Shown here one piece after another: positions 1 through 7,586 of a stretch of DNA of 64,000 nucleotides. The DNA comes from an uncultured Tateyamaria sp. GTDB taxonomy: Bacteria; Pseudomonadota; Alphaproteobacteria; Rhodobacterales; Rhodobacteraceae. The translations under genes and the position numbers were made by a program. Location: positions 310,001 through 374,000 of the forward strand of contig NZ_CANNDO010000003.1 in the NCBI RefSeq assembly GCF_947503385.1, given 5' to 3'. The first letter of the stretch is position 1, and each line of letters starts with the position of its first letter. Under the pieces are notes generated by a model. It did no database searches and was not told the origin of the DNA. It saw only the letters and a list, made by a program, of their open reading frames with translations.

Positions 1-1001
1 ACGCTGCGCAGATCAAGCGCACCGGCGCTCAGTTGGGCATTCACCTGCGGCGTGCCGTTGAGGTTGATATCCGCCGCGCCGGTCAGCGCGTTGCCCCCCA
101 GATCCGCCGTCAGGTCGCGCAAGGACAGCCGCCGGTCAGCGGTGAGTGTCAGATCTGTTGTGACATCCATCGCCCGCCCCAACTTGGCCGGCAGACCCGG
201 TTGCGGCAGCGCAAGTGCCGCAAAAAAAGCGTCCGTGTCGGGGATATCAAGGCGCAGCCGTCCCGCCACGTCTCCTGCCGTGCTGGCCCGACCGTTCAGC
301 GCGGCACGTCCACCACCCGCCGAAATCACGGCGTCCACCGGCTGGACCTGCCCTGTGATGAACCCGGCAAAGCCGCCGATGGTGGCATCCACCTGCACTT
401 CACTTCCCGCCGGGCGCAAAGTGGCTGCGATGGTGGCAGGCCCCAGTCGCTCGGGCCAGTCCAGCGTCAGGTCAACACCGGAATAGGATACCAGGTCCGC
501 CCCTTCGGCGTCATAGATCAGCGTCGCGTCCGTCACCGCCAGCCGCTGGATCGACACCGCTTGCGGGGCGCGGTCCGGGGCGGTTTCCGTCTCGATCTGG
601 GCCTCGCCGCTGGCATCAGTAAACACCCAAGACGCGCGCCCGTCACTGCGGCTGTCCAGACGGATGGTCGGGCTTGTCGCCTCGATATTGGTGATGCGGA
701 TTTCGCGGTTGGTGATATAGGCCATCAGGTCCACGCCTATGGCTGCGTTCTGCGCCGACAGCATCGGCCCCTGCTCGGACCAGTCGGCATTGCCGACCTC
801 CAATTCGCCCAGCGACACGCCCAATACCGGCCACAAGGTCATCGACACATCGCCCGAAATCGTCACGTCGCGCCCCGTCGCGACCCGCAACTGATCCGCG
901 GCCAGTTTTGCGATCCGGTCCGCAGGCAGGAAAAACAGCGACACCCCCGCGACAAGAACCACCACGAGCACAAATGCGATAAGGCGACCGATCCACTTCA
1001 T
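1..1001 (-). CDS. AsmA family protein (3' part outside window)
   Basis: Read leftward from an ATG at 1001 with GGAG about 8 nt upstream; the frame stays open to the window edge, so the C-terminus is missing. The N-terminus is a single membrane anchor (MKWIGRLIAFVLVVVLVAGV) followed by a segment typical of AsmA proteins: a short helix, then GRDVTISGDVSMTLWPVLGV, where the family has its conserved start of the periplasmic beta-rich groove. Later parts repeat beta-strand text such as LSLRDLTADLGGNALTGAA. AsmA/TamB-like proteins are inner-membrane-anchored, span the periplasm and affect lipid transport or outer-membrane assembly; the exact role here is inferred from family only. It is divergent from rimO across about 100 bp. 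Confidence 0.85.
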   Translation of the reverse strand, partial: MKWIGRLIAFVLVVVLVAGVSLFFLPADRIAKLAADQLRVATGRDVTISGDVSMTLWPVLGVSLGELEVGNADWSEQGPMLSAQNAAIGVDLMAYITNREIRITNIEATSPTIRLDSRSDGRASWVFTDASGEAQIETETAPDRAPQAVSIQRLAVTDATLIYDAEGADLVSYSGVDLTLDWPERLGPATIAATLRPAGSEVQVDATIGGFAGFITGQVQPVDAVISAGGGRAALNGRASTAGDVAGRLRLDIPDTDAFFAALALPQPGLPAKLGRAMDVTTDLTLTADRRLSLRDLTADLGGNALTGAADINLNGTPQVNAQLSAGALDLRS

Positions 1002-1101
1002 AAAACTGCTCCGTTCTGGCGACGTGTTGCCGCCAGCCTAGCAAGGCCAGCCCCCCAACCCCACCCTTTTCCACAGCCATGTGATCGCCTATGACGCGGG
1101 G

Positions 1102-2472
1102 ATGAGCACAAACCCGCCCGATCTTCGCCCCGACATCGCACCCATGCTGCGGATGGACGCCCGCACCCGCCCCGGCCAACCCACCATTGGCATGGTGTCG
1201 CTGGGCTGCCCCAAAGCGCTGGTGGACAGCGAACGCATCCTCACGCGCCTGCGTGCCGAAGGGTACGGCATTTCGCCGGATTACGCCGGTGCCGACGCGG
1301 TGATTGTAAACACCTGCGGCTTTCTTGACAGCGCCAAGGCCGAAAGCCTCGACGCCATTGGCGAGGCGCTGAACGAAAACGGGCGGGTGATTGTGACCGG
1401 CTGCCTTGGGGCTGAGCCCGATTACATCACCGGCGCCCATCCCAAAGTGTTGGCGGTGACCGGCCCACACCAATACGAACAGGTGCTTGATGCGGTGCAC
1501 GCCGCGGTGCCGCCGGACCCCGATCCATTTATAGACCTGCTGCCCGCAAGCGGGGTCAGCCTCACCCCACGCCATTTCAGTTATCTCAAAATTTCAGAAG
1601 GTTGCAATCACAAGTGCAAGTTCTGCATCATCCCTGATATGCGCGGACGGCTGGCCTCCCGTCCGGCGCACGCGGTGATCCGCGAGGCGGAAAAACTGGT
1701 GGACGCCGGGGTCAGGGAACTGCTGGTGATCTCGCAGGACACCTCCGCCTACGGCGTTGACATCAAACACGCAGAGGACCGTGGCCACCGAGCCCACATC
1801 ACCGATCTGGCGCGTGATCTGGGCGGGTTGGGCGCGTGGGTCCGCCTGCATTATGTGTACCCTTATCCACATGTGCGCGAGCTTATTCCGTTGATGGCCG
1901 AGGGGTTGGTCTTGCCTTATCTCGACATCCCGTTCCAACATGCCCACGCCGACACGTTACGGCGCATGGCGCGCCCCGCCGCTGCCGAACGCACACTGGA
2001 CCGGATCGCGGAATGGCGCGGCATCTGCCCGGACATCACGCTGCGCTCGACCTTTATCGTAGGTTATCCGGGCGAAACCGAAGCGGAATTCCAGACCCTG
2101 CTTGACTGGATGGACGAGGCGCAGCTCGACCGGGTGGGCTGTTTTCAATATGAAAACGTCGAAGGTGCGCGGTCCAACGCCCTCCCCGATCATGTTGCGC
2201 CCGAGGTGAAGCAAGACCGCTGGGAACGCTTCATGGAAAAGGCGCAGGCCATTTCCGAAGCAAAGCTCGCCGCCAAGGTCGGCACCGCGCTTGAAGTGAT
2301 CGTGGACAGCATCGATGAGGACGCCGCCACCTGCCGCACCAAAGCAGACGCGCCAGAAATCGACGGCAATCTGTTTATCGACGAAGGCTTTGAAGATCTG
2401 AGCCCCGGCGACATCCTGCGGGTCGAAGTGGACGAGGCCAGCGATTACGATCTTTGGGGCAAAATGTGCTGA
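1102..2472 (+). CDS. rimO: Ribosomal protein S12 methylthiotransferase RimO
   Basis: A radical-SAM enzyme that adds a methylthio group to the conserved Asp of ribosomal protein S12. The 456-residue protein has the family layout: an N-terminal MTTase domain with three cluster cysteines (Cys36, Cys72 in VNTCGF, Cys101 in TGCLG), the radical-SAM triad at 168-175 ([10 protein letters not shown]), and a C-terminal TRAM domain (about 390-456). [15 protein letters not shown] and the IIPDMRG stretch after the triad favour RimO over MiaB. An upstream GTG at 1081 is in frame, but the ATG at 1102 gives the usual short N-terminus, so I chose it. A CtrA-like box follows directly downstream. Confidence 0.95.
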   Translation: MSTNPPDLRPDIAPMLRMDARTRPGQPTIGMVSLGCPKALVDSERILTRLRAEGYGISPDYAGADAVIVNTCGFLDSAKAESLDAIGEALNENGRVIVTGCLGAEPDYITGAHPKVLAVTGPHQYEQVLDAVHAAVPPDPDPFIDLLPASGVSLTPRHFSYLKISEGCNHKCKFCIIPDMRGRLASRPAHAVIREAEKLVDAGVRELLVISQDTSAYGVDIKHAEDRGHRAHITDLARDLGGLGAWVRLHYVYPYPHVRELIPLMAEGLVLPYLDIPFQHAHADTLRRMARPAAAERTLDRIAEWRGICPDITLRSTFIVGYPGETEAEFQTLLDWMDEAQLDRVGCFQYENVEGARSNALPDHVAPEVKQDRWERFMEKAQAISEAKLAAKVGTALEVIVDSIDEDAATCRTKADAPEIDGNLFIDEGFEDLSPGDILRVEVDEASDYDLWGKMC

Positions 2473-2488
2473 CAGGCCCAAATGCCTG

Positions 2489-2504
2489 TTAACCAGTTCT
2501 TAAC
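2489..2504 (+). promoter_or_regulatory. CtrA-type box TTAA-N7-TTAAC
   Basis: TTAACCAGTTCTTAAC matches the alphaproteobacterial CtrA consensus TTAA-N7-TTAAC exactly. It lies just after the rimO stop and 175-190 bp upstream of the 49-codon gene at 2679. Binding is inferred from the motif only. Confidence 0.5.
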
Positions 2505-2538
2505 TTCTGGCCCCAGGGCAATCTATTAATTTCAGAGT

Positions 2539-2571
2539 GTTAACGCTTAATACTTATTGTGTTGCGTTAAC
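2539..2571. repeat. Inverted repeat GTTAACGC-N17-GCGTTAAC
   Basis: Two perfect 8-bp arms (2539-2546 and 2564-2571) flank a 17-bp AT-rich spacer, in the intergenic region that also holds the CtrA-like box. The arms are about two helical turns apart, as expected for two DNA-bound protein subunits or for cooperative half-sites. It could be an operator for the small gene at 2679; function unknown. Confidence 0.4.
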
Positions 2572-2678
2572 AAAGGCGCGCACCTGCACGCAGCGTTGAA
2601 ACAGCGTTAAGGATCGACGTGCATCTTTTGATTCGAATGCAACATGACGGCACAGGTGCCGCACCGTTTGGATCAACG

Positions 2679-2828
2679 ATGGTAAAACAGATTTTCGAGC
2701 TTCTCAAAGACGCCAGTTTCGAATTTGGCCGGGCCAAGGGCACGGGCCTCGGCGCTCTGTATCTGTTTGTTGTGATCCTTGTGTTCGCGCTGATTGCTGG
2801 TCCTGATGTGGTTGCCATGTTCTTCTGA
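2679..2828 (+). CDS. Small single-pass membrane protein, 49 aa
   Basis: Short ORF starting at the ATG at 2679 (an in-frame start at 2619 would add 20 unlikely residues). It has an amphipathic N-terminus (MVKQIFELLKDASFEFGRAK) and then one hydrophobic segment, LGALYLFVVILVFALIAG, predicting an inner-membrane anchor. I recognise no family. No strong Shine-Dalgarno is visible. The 206-bp upstream region is unusually rich in TTAAC motifs, including a CtrA-type box, so it may be cell-cycle or motility regulated; that is inference. The alternative is a non-coding stretch, but the clean hydrophobic profile argues for a gene. Confidence 0.55.
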   Translation: MVKQIFELLKDASFEFGRAKGTGLGALYLFVVILVFALIAGPDVVAMFF

Positions 2829-2860
2829 TCACGAGCCGAACTTGAAAAATGAAATCTGAT

Positions 2861-2875
2861 GTTCTATATTTGTTC
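2861..2875 (+). promoter_or_regulatory. LexA (SOS) box GTTC-N7-GTTC
   Basis: GTTCTATATTTGTTC is an exact match to the direct-repeat LexA operator known from Alphaproteobacteria (GTTC-N7-GTTC). It sits 26-40 nt before the ATG at 2901, the right place to overlap the promoter. The AT-only spacer is also typical. No other such box was noticed in the intergenic regions I read closely. Confidence 0.65.
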
Positions 2876-2900
2876 TCACTCAAGAGAACGGATATGTCAC

Positions 2901-3251
2901 ATGAGCTATCATTCGACCCAACCCGGACTTTTTGACCCCGCACAGGGGTCGTTGCCGATTGCGCCAGCGCAGCCCGCGACTGAAAAACAAATCAGTTACG
3001 CCAAGGCGTTGGCCGCCAAAACCGGCAAAGCGCTGCCGCAGGCCGTCATGCGCGACAAGGCGATGTTGTCGGCATGGATCGACAGCGCAAAGCCGCCAAA
3101 ACCTGAAGGCCGGTTCTCGGATTATCCAAGTGCCAAGCAGGTGCAGTTTGCCGAACGCATCGCGCGTCTGAAGCGGCGTGACATTCCACAAATGTGTTTC
3201 AAGGATCGCACGCTCATGTCCCGCTGGATTGACGGCAACAAACCACGCTGA
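2901..3251 (+). CDS. Putative SOS-regulated protein with two 37-residue repeats, 116 aa
   Basis: I do not recognise a named family. The ATG at 2901 is chosen over 2859 because the longer form would run through the LexA box. Residues 29-65 and 79-115 are an ungapped internal duplication, each beginning KQ, then an aromatic-Ala pair, P-Q, R/K-D, and ending in WID followed by KP. Similar short KQ...A...WID modules occur, in my recollection, at the ends of topoisomerases and other DNA enzymes. Near the N-terminus, QPGLF (residues 7-11) fits the loose beta-sliding-clamp-binding pattern QxxLF. With the LexA box upstream this suggests a small DNA-damage-response protein, possibly acting at the replication clamp. 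The gene is certain enough; the role is inference. Confidence 0.75.
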   Translation: MSYHSTQPGLFDPAQGSLPIAPAQPATEKQISYAKALAAKTGKALPQAVMRDKAMLSAWIDSAKPPKPEGRFSDYPSAKQVQFAERIARLKRRDIPQMCFKDRTLMSRWIDGNKPR

Positions 3252-3304
3252 CCTGCGGCACCTTGTCGGCCTGCACGCCGTGCTTTTCGCGCTAATTCTG
3301 CAAT

Positions 3305-3685
3305 ATGAGCCAAAACACCCGCGTCCTTTACAACGCCGAATGCCCGGTCTGTAACTTCGAGATCACGCATTACGCCAACTACAGCAGCAAAGAGGGTCTG
3401 CCGATCCGCTTTGACGATCTGAATTCCGACGCGCTCGCCGATTGGGATCTGGACGCCGACACCGCTGCGCGGCGGTTGTACGTTCTCAAGGACGACGCGC
3501 TTTATTCCGGCATCCCGGCCTTTATTCTGCTTTGGCAGGAAATGCCGCGTTACCGGTGGTTGGCGCGGCTTGTATCGCTGCCGGGCGTGCACAAACTGGC
3601 GTCGCTGACCTATGACCATGTGCTTGCGCCATTGATCTATCGCTGGCACCTGCGCCGCAAAGCTCGCGCAACGTCAACAGTTTAG
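3305..3685 (+). CDS. DUF393 (DCC) family thiol-disulfide-like protein
   Basis: A 126-residue protein with the N-terminal motif YNAECPVCNFE (Cys13, Cys16), the CxxC of the DCC/DUF393 family (usual form DGxCxxC). These proteins have a thioredoxin-like fold and are predicted thiol-disulfide oxidoreductases; substrates are unknown. The rest fits: an acidic middle (RFDDLNSD), then GIPAFILLWQEMPRYRWLAR and a helical basic C-terminus. Asn instead of Asp before the first Cys region is a mild variation. It is separated by 53 bp from the putative SOS gene upstream and could be cotranscribed with it. Confidence 0.8.
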   Translation: MSQNTRVLYNAECPVCNFEITHYANYSSKEGLPIRFDDLNSDALADWDLDADTAARRLYVLKDDALYSGIPAFILLWQEMPRYRWLARLVSLPGVHKLASLTYDHVLAPLIYRWHLRRKARATSTV

Positions 3686-3735
3686 TGATGAATTGAGGGC
3701 TAGACTGAGGCTCCCTGATGCAGGAGCCTCGGGTC

Positions 3736-4368
3736 ATGCCATATCCGTACTCACTCAAGGAAACATTGGCCGATGCGTCGGTTCATGCGGTGGGTGTGAC
3801 CGCGGCCATCGCGGCCGGAACCGGCCTTATCCTATATGTCACACAAACGCAGGATGCCTCGCAAATCGCGGCAACAAGCGTGTATGCGGGCTTACTGATC
3901 CTGTCGTTGTTGGCCTCTGCGGCCTATCACCTGCTGCCGTGGGAACGGTCGCGCCCGGTGTTTCATCGTATGGATCACGCTGCCATTTACCTTAAGATTG
4001 CGGGGACTTACACGCCGTTGGTGGTCTTGATTGGATCATGGTTCGCTTATGTGGTGCTGGCCGCTGTCTGGGTCGTGGCACTGCTGGGGGCTGTGGCCAA
4101 ACTCAGCTTTTGGGCCACAAATGCGCGCGGTTCGCTGGCGCTGTATCTGCTGCTGGGGTGGGCGAGCGTGTTGCTGATCTGGCCAATGTGGCAGAATCTG
4201 CCCGGCGCCGCTGTTGCGCTGATCGCCGCTGGCGGGTTGCTTTACACCGTGGGGACGGTGTTTTTTGCGATGAAAGTGCTGCGCTTTCAGAACGCCATCT
4301 GGCACAGTTTTGTGCTCGCCGCCTCCACCTGCTTTTTCTGCGCGGTCAGTATGGGCGTCTCAGCCTGA
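3736..4368 (+). CDS. trhA: Hemolysin III / TrhA family membrane protein
   Basis: A seven-helix membrane protein of 210 residues in the PAQR-related HlyIII family. Signature pieces are visible: an early His in ADASVHAVG, SAAYHLLPW with the conserved His, RMDHAAIYLKIAGTYTP (the family's D-H and GTYTP region), and a late WHSFVLAASTCFF. These His/Asp residues form the metal site of the family. TrhA-type proteins have been linked to membrane energetics and fluidity homeostasis. The start at 3736 has AGGAG 10 nt upstream; an ATG at 3718 is the alternative. Its stop overlaps the convergent DUF6455 gene by 9 bp. Confidence 0.85.
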   Translation: MPYPYSLKETLADASVHAVGVTAAIAAGTGLILYVTQTQDASQIAATSVYAGLLILSLLASAAYHLLPWERSRPVFHRMDHAAIYLKIAGTYTPLVVLIGSWFAYVVLAAVWVVALLGAVAKLSFWATNARGSLALYLLLGWASVLLIWPMWQNLPGAAVALIAAGGLLYTVGTVFFAMKVLRFQNAIWHSFVLAASTCFFCAVSMGVSA

Positions 4369-4626
4369 GCCGAGCCGGGCCAACGTGTCGAACACCTTTG
4401 CGTTGCGGCAAAACTCGGGCGTTTCGGACACAGCCCCCACCTGCGAGGCCAACCAGCTTTCACAGCTGTCTGGCTGCGTACAACCGGCACAGCGATGCAC
4501 CATATCTGCCAAGTCGTCAGGGGTCAGACCCGCGCGCAGCGATGCGTCTTGTAGGTCAATGCCGCGCGCCTCTGCCATGTCGTCAACAAGGGCGGCGTGT
4601 CGTTTCAGGCGATGGGTCGAGGTCAT
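4360..4626 (-). CDS. DUF6455 family protein, 88 aa
   Basis: A small cytoplasmic protein typical of Rhodobacterales, begun at the ATG at 4626 (a longer form from 4671 is possible). After RLKRHAALVDDMAEARGIDL it carries four cysteines, 46, 49, 55 and 73 (RCAGCTQPDSC ... EFCRN), spaced C-x2-C-x5-C-x17-C. This arrangement suggests a metal site (zinc or an iron-sulfur cluster). The biochemical role is not known to me. It converges with the TrhA gene, so neither neighbour helps to assign function. Confidence 0.75.
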   Translation of the reverse strand: MTSTHRLKRHAALVDDMAEARGIDLQDASLRAGLTPDDLADMVHRCAGCTQPDSCESWLASQVGAVSETPEFCRNAKVFDTLARLGSG

Positions 4627-4712
4627 GTGCAGCTCCGATTGCAGCGGGGGTGTGCACATAGAATGCCCCAAGGCGCGCAGGGCGCACCTTGACCAAGATC
4701 AAAGTCGGGGTG

Positions 4713-5429
4713 TCAGAGTTGGCTGGCCGTGCGCCGCACAATCTCGATCCGCTGCGCATTGGGCGGATGCGTGCCAAGGAAACGATCACCGGGGTCAGGA
4801 ATGCGGTTAAAGAACTCTGCCCCTTTCAGCGGGTCATAGCCCGCGCGGGCCGTCACGATTGTTCCCAGTTCGTCCGCTTCCAGTTCGAAATCCTTGGAAT
4901 AGGTCCGCGCGCCGACATTGGCGCCGATGCGCTGCGCCGCTTCGACAGCGCCTGCATCACCGCCGGTGATCGACGCAAGCCCCGCAAAAATGACCGCACC
5001 GGCGGCGGCGTTCTGCTTTTGCCGCGCAATATGGCCACGAATGTGATGCGCCGCCTCGTGGCTCATCACAAAGGCCAGTTCATCTGCATTGCGGGCATCG
5101 GCAATCAGCGCCACGGTAAAGGCAATGATCGGGCGGCCATTGTCGTCCAGCGTCTGATACGCATTGGGCGGCAGACGGGGGCGGTCGTCCACGAGGATGC
5201 GAAAATCACAATCCACCCCCGTCGTCCTCTCGCGGCAGACGCGTTCGGCCACGGGCTCCACGCGCCGCACCACTTGGGCAAAGGCGCGGGCGGCCTGATC
5301 CGGCGTGCGCAACTCGTCCGGTGTTTGCACCGCTGTGACCGTCCCTGTTGGTGCTGGCGCAGGGGCAACCGCATCATCGCAGGCAGCAACAAGGCCAAGG
5401 GCAAACAAGGCGGACAAGATACGAAGCAT
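4713..5429 (-). CDS. M48-family metalloprotease lipoprotein
   Basis: A 238-residue periplasmic zinc protease. The ATG at 5429 gives a lipoprotein signal ending LVAAC (lipidated Cys17), so it should be anchored to a membrane on the periplasmic side. The active site HEAAH is at 124-128, with the third zinc ligand in ELEADE (about Glu184), and HPPN near the C-terminus is also family-typical. Relatives such as LoiP and BepA degrade misfolded envelope proteins; that role is inferred. An in-frame ATG at 5453 would push basic residues ahead of the signal and is less likely. Confidence 0.9.
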   Translation of the reverse strand: MLRILSALFALGLVAACDDAVAPAPAPTGTVTAVQTPDELRTPDQAARAFAQVVRRVEPVAERVCRERTTGVDCDFRILVDDRPRLPPNAYQTLDDNGRPIIAFTVALIADARNADELAFVMSHEAAHHIRGHIARQKQNAAAGAVIFAGLASITGGDAGAVEAAQRIGANVGARTYSKDFELEADELGTIVTARAGYDPLKGAEFFNRIPDPGDRFLGTHPPNAQRIEIVRRTASQL

Positions 5430-5525
5430 CGGGCGGGCTTTCCTCGATTTCACATGCGGGCCTCAGTGTATCACGACCAAGCCCGGGTGCCAGTCCTGTT
5501 CACGCGCACGTGTGCGGGGATCAGC

Positions 5526-5879
5526 TCAGAGCTTGCTTTCCAACAAAGCGACGGGCGCATCCGCAGCCTTTTCGAAATCCAGCGCAGCGCGATCAGAAAC
5601 GGCTGTCAGCCGTTTGAATTCAAAGCGCTTCTCGCCAGCCTCTTCTTCGGAGGCGACGACAAGGCACTGAAAGAGGTGCACAGCGCCATCATGCAGATCC
5701 ACGAACCCGCGCAAAGATGGGGCCGTCTCCGCCTCCATCGCAAAGCCGGTTTTCCACATGCGCAACACCGGATAGGACGCGCCCCCCGTCTCAATCCGCA
5801 AACGCGAGGCGTTGCGGATGGATTGGCGGCGTGCGTGGTCAAGACCCGCTTGCACTTCTTTGGGGACAAATGTGGACAT
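5526..5879 (-). CDS. Conserved hypothetical protein, 117 aa
   Basis: ATG at 5879 with GGGAAG upstream. The product (begins MSTFVPKEVQAGLDHARRQS) is a compact alpha/beta-looking soluble protein with no signal peptide, no membrane segment and no cysteine pair. Motifs such as RIETGGASYPVLRMWKTGF and GFVDLHDGAVHLFQCLVVAS suggest a small beta-rich domain. I associate proteins of this type with Rhodobacterales but cannot name a function. It lies between the M48 lipoprotein and a divergent glutathionyl-hydroquinone reductase; the 209-bp divergent region should hold both promoters. Confidence 0.7.
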   Translation of the reverse strand: MSTFVPKEVQAGLDHARRQSIRNASRLRIETGGASYPVLRMWKTGFAMEAETAPSLRGFVDLHDGAVHLFQCLVVASEEEAGEKRFEFKRLTAVSDRAALDFEKAADAPVALLESKL

Positions 5880-6088
5880 CGCAGACTTCCCTCTTCAGAC
5901 CCACAACTTGAGGCAGAGTGTGTTGAGGTCCAGTAAATTTCTTTTACGCGACCGCTTGGACCAGATCACTGTGATATTCTCGTGACGGCCCCGCATGTGC
6001 AGGGGCGCAGGTGCCCTGCGCGCGCCAAAACGTTGGTCAGGGCGGGCAAACCGCTACATATGCCGCACCAAGCGACAGGAGACGCGAT

Positions 6089-7075
6089 ATGGGTGTTTTG
6101 GTGGATGGCGAATGGCGGGACCAGTGGTACGACACCAAGTCGACTGGTGGCAAATTTCAGCGCAGCCAGGCCAAGTTCCGAAACTGGATCACCGCCGACG
6201 GCGCGCCGGGTCCGAGCGGTATCGGAGGCTTTCCTGCCGAATCAGGGCGTTATCACCTCTATGTCTCTTACGCGTGTCCGTGGGCGCATAGGACACTGAT
6301 CTTTCGTGCGCTCAAAAACCTGACCGATCACATCACCCTGTCTGTCGTGCATCCCGACATGCTTTCCGATGGCTGGACGTTCCAGACGGACGACCATGGG
6401 GCCACGGGTGACACCTTGTACGGCCTGCCCTTTGCCCGCGATATCTATACCAAAGCTGACCCGACAATCTCGGGCCGCGTGACAGTTCCGATCCTTTGGG
6501 ACAAGACCCAAGAGACCATCGTAAACAACGAAAGTGCCGAGATCATCCGCATGTTCAATTCGGCCTTTGACGGGATCACCGGCAACACAGACGACTACTG
6601 GCCCGAGGCCTTGCGGGACGACATCGCATCGGTCAACGACCGCATCTATGACACGCTGAACAATGGCGTCTACAAATCCGGCTTTGCCACCACGCAAGAC
6701 GCCTATGACGACGCCGTGGGGCCCCTCTTTGACACTTTGGACTGGCTGGAGGACCGGCTGAGCACGCAGCGCTACCTTATGGGTGATCGTCTGACCGAAG
6801 CGGACTGGCGGCTGTTTCCCACGCTGGCGCGGTTCGACGCAGTGTATCACCTGCACTTCAAATGCAACCGCAAACGGTTGATCGATTACCCACACCTGTG
6901 GGCCTACACGCGCGACCTCTATCAGACGCCGGGCGTATCCGCGACGGTGAACATGAAGCACGTCGTGCGCCACTATCACTACAGCCACGAAAGCATCAAT
7001 CCGCACCGGATCATTCCGATCAACCCGGTTATCGACTTTGACACACCGCACGGTCGCGATCAGGTGATGGCGTAA
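6089..7075 (+). CDS. Glutathionyl-hydroquinone reductase (Xi-class GST)
   Basis: A 328-residue protein of the YqjG/ECM4/PcpF group, which uses glutathione to reduce glutathionyl-(hydro)quinones. ATG at 6089 is preceded by AGGAGA at 6077-6082. The catalytic motif YACPWAHRT has Cys63, the nucleophile of this class. The thioredoxin-like half is followed by an all-helical GST C-domain containing NNESAEIIRMFN (glutathione gamma-glutamyl contact) and the late YHYSHESINPHRIIPINP tail characteristic of the Xi class. Length fits the family (about 320-330). The 3' end overlaps the convergent receiver-domain gene by 16 bp. Confidence 0.92.
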   Translation: MGVLVDGEWRDQWYDTKSTGGKFQRSQAKFRNWITADGAPGPSGIGGFPAESGRYHLYVSYACPWAHRTLIFRALKNLTDHITLSVVHPDMLSDGWTFQTDDHGATGDTLYGLPFARDIYTKADPTISGRVTVPILWDKTQETIVNNESAEIIRMFNSAFDGITGNTDDYWPEALRDDIASVNDRIYDTLNNGVYKSGFATTQDAYDDAVGPLFDTLDWLEDRLSTQRYLMGDRLTEADWRLFPTLARFDAVYHLHFKCNRKRLIDYPHLWAYTRDLYQTPGVSATVNMKHVVRHYHYSHESINPHRIIPINPVIDFDTPHGRDQVMA

Positions 7076-7419
7076 TGCTCCACCATCGCGGCCAGATCCT
7101 CTGGACGTGTGCCTGCGGGCAAAAACGCGCAGGCATTCGCCGCGTGGGCAAAAATTGACCCATCCGAGAAAAAGCTGGTGTCTGTGACGAAAATCACCCG
7201 TGCATCGGGATGTCGGTAGCTGGCAAAGTCGGCCACGGCCAACGCGCTGCCCTCTTCAAGCACCAAATCCAGCAGGATGATATCGGGGGCATGTGTATCC
7301 AAATGGTCGACAGCCGCGCTCTGGTCAGTGACCTGATGCACGTTCATCCCCATTCTTTGTAAGTGCCGCGACCAAATAGCCCCAAGCTCTGGCCGGCTTT
7401 CTACGATCAAAACGTTCAT
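7060..7419 (-). CDS. Stand-alone receiver-domain protein (divergent)
   Basis: A 119-residue single-domain response regulator from the ATG at 7419. The phospho-acceptor aspartate is Asp51 (IILLDLVLEEG), and the switch Thr is in VIFVTDTS. Two usual features are altered: the N-terminal acidic pair is reduced to VES (only Glu7), and the conserved Lys-Pro after FL is replaced (FLPAGTRP). It may therefore be phosphorylated weakly or act without phosphorylation. No output domain is present, so it would signal by protein contact. A CtrA-type box lies 56-70 bp upstream of the start. Confidence 0.8.
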   Translation of the reverse strand: MNVLIVESRPELGAIWSRHLQRMGMNVHQVTDQSAAVDHLDTHAPDIILLDLVLEEGSALAVADFASYRHPDARVIFVTDTSFFSDGSIFAHAANACAFLPAGTRPEDLAAMVEHYAIT

Positions 7420-7474
7420 AACGACTCCGGGCCGACCCAACTTCGGCCCCTGCCTTCTATTTTTCCCGGATTCC

Positions 7475-7489
7475 TTAACAAAGGGTTAA
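7475..7489 (-). promoter_or_regulatory. CtrA-type box TTAA-N7-TTAA
   Basis: TTAACAAAGGGTTAA carries two TTAA half-sites separated by exactly 7 bp, 56-70 bp before the receiver-domain gene start at 7419 and 98 bp before the divergent cobalamin gene. A further TTAAC occurs at 7506-7510. Regulation is inferred from the motif only. Confidence 0.45.
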
Positions 7490-7586
7490 TACACGAGAAC
7501 AAACCTTAACAGCGCATCTGAGCATTGAGTTTTGCGCGGATTTTCGCTCTTAGGGCGCAGGAAATGCTTAATGGGTGCCCGCTCGA

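Noticed and set aside
33-1094. 353-codon frame on the plus strand
   Set aside because: It lies antisense to the AsmA-family gene, is full of Arg, Gln and Pro, and has no recognisable domain; it reflects codon bias of the true minus-strand gene.
7420-7586. Cobalamin riboswitch before the cobD-cbiB pair
   Set aside because: The gap is short and does not contain the B12-box sequence or the required junction; it is instead occupied by TTAA motifs.
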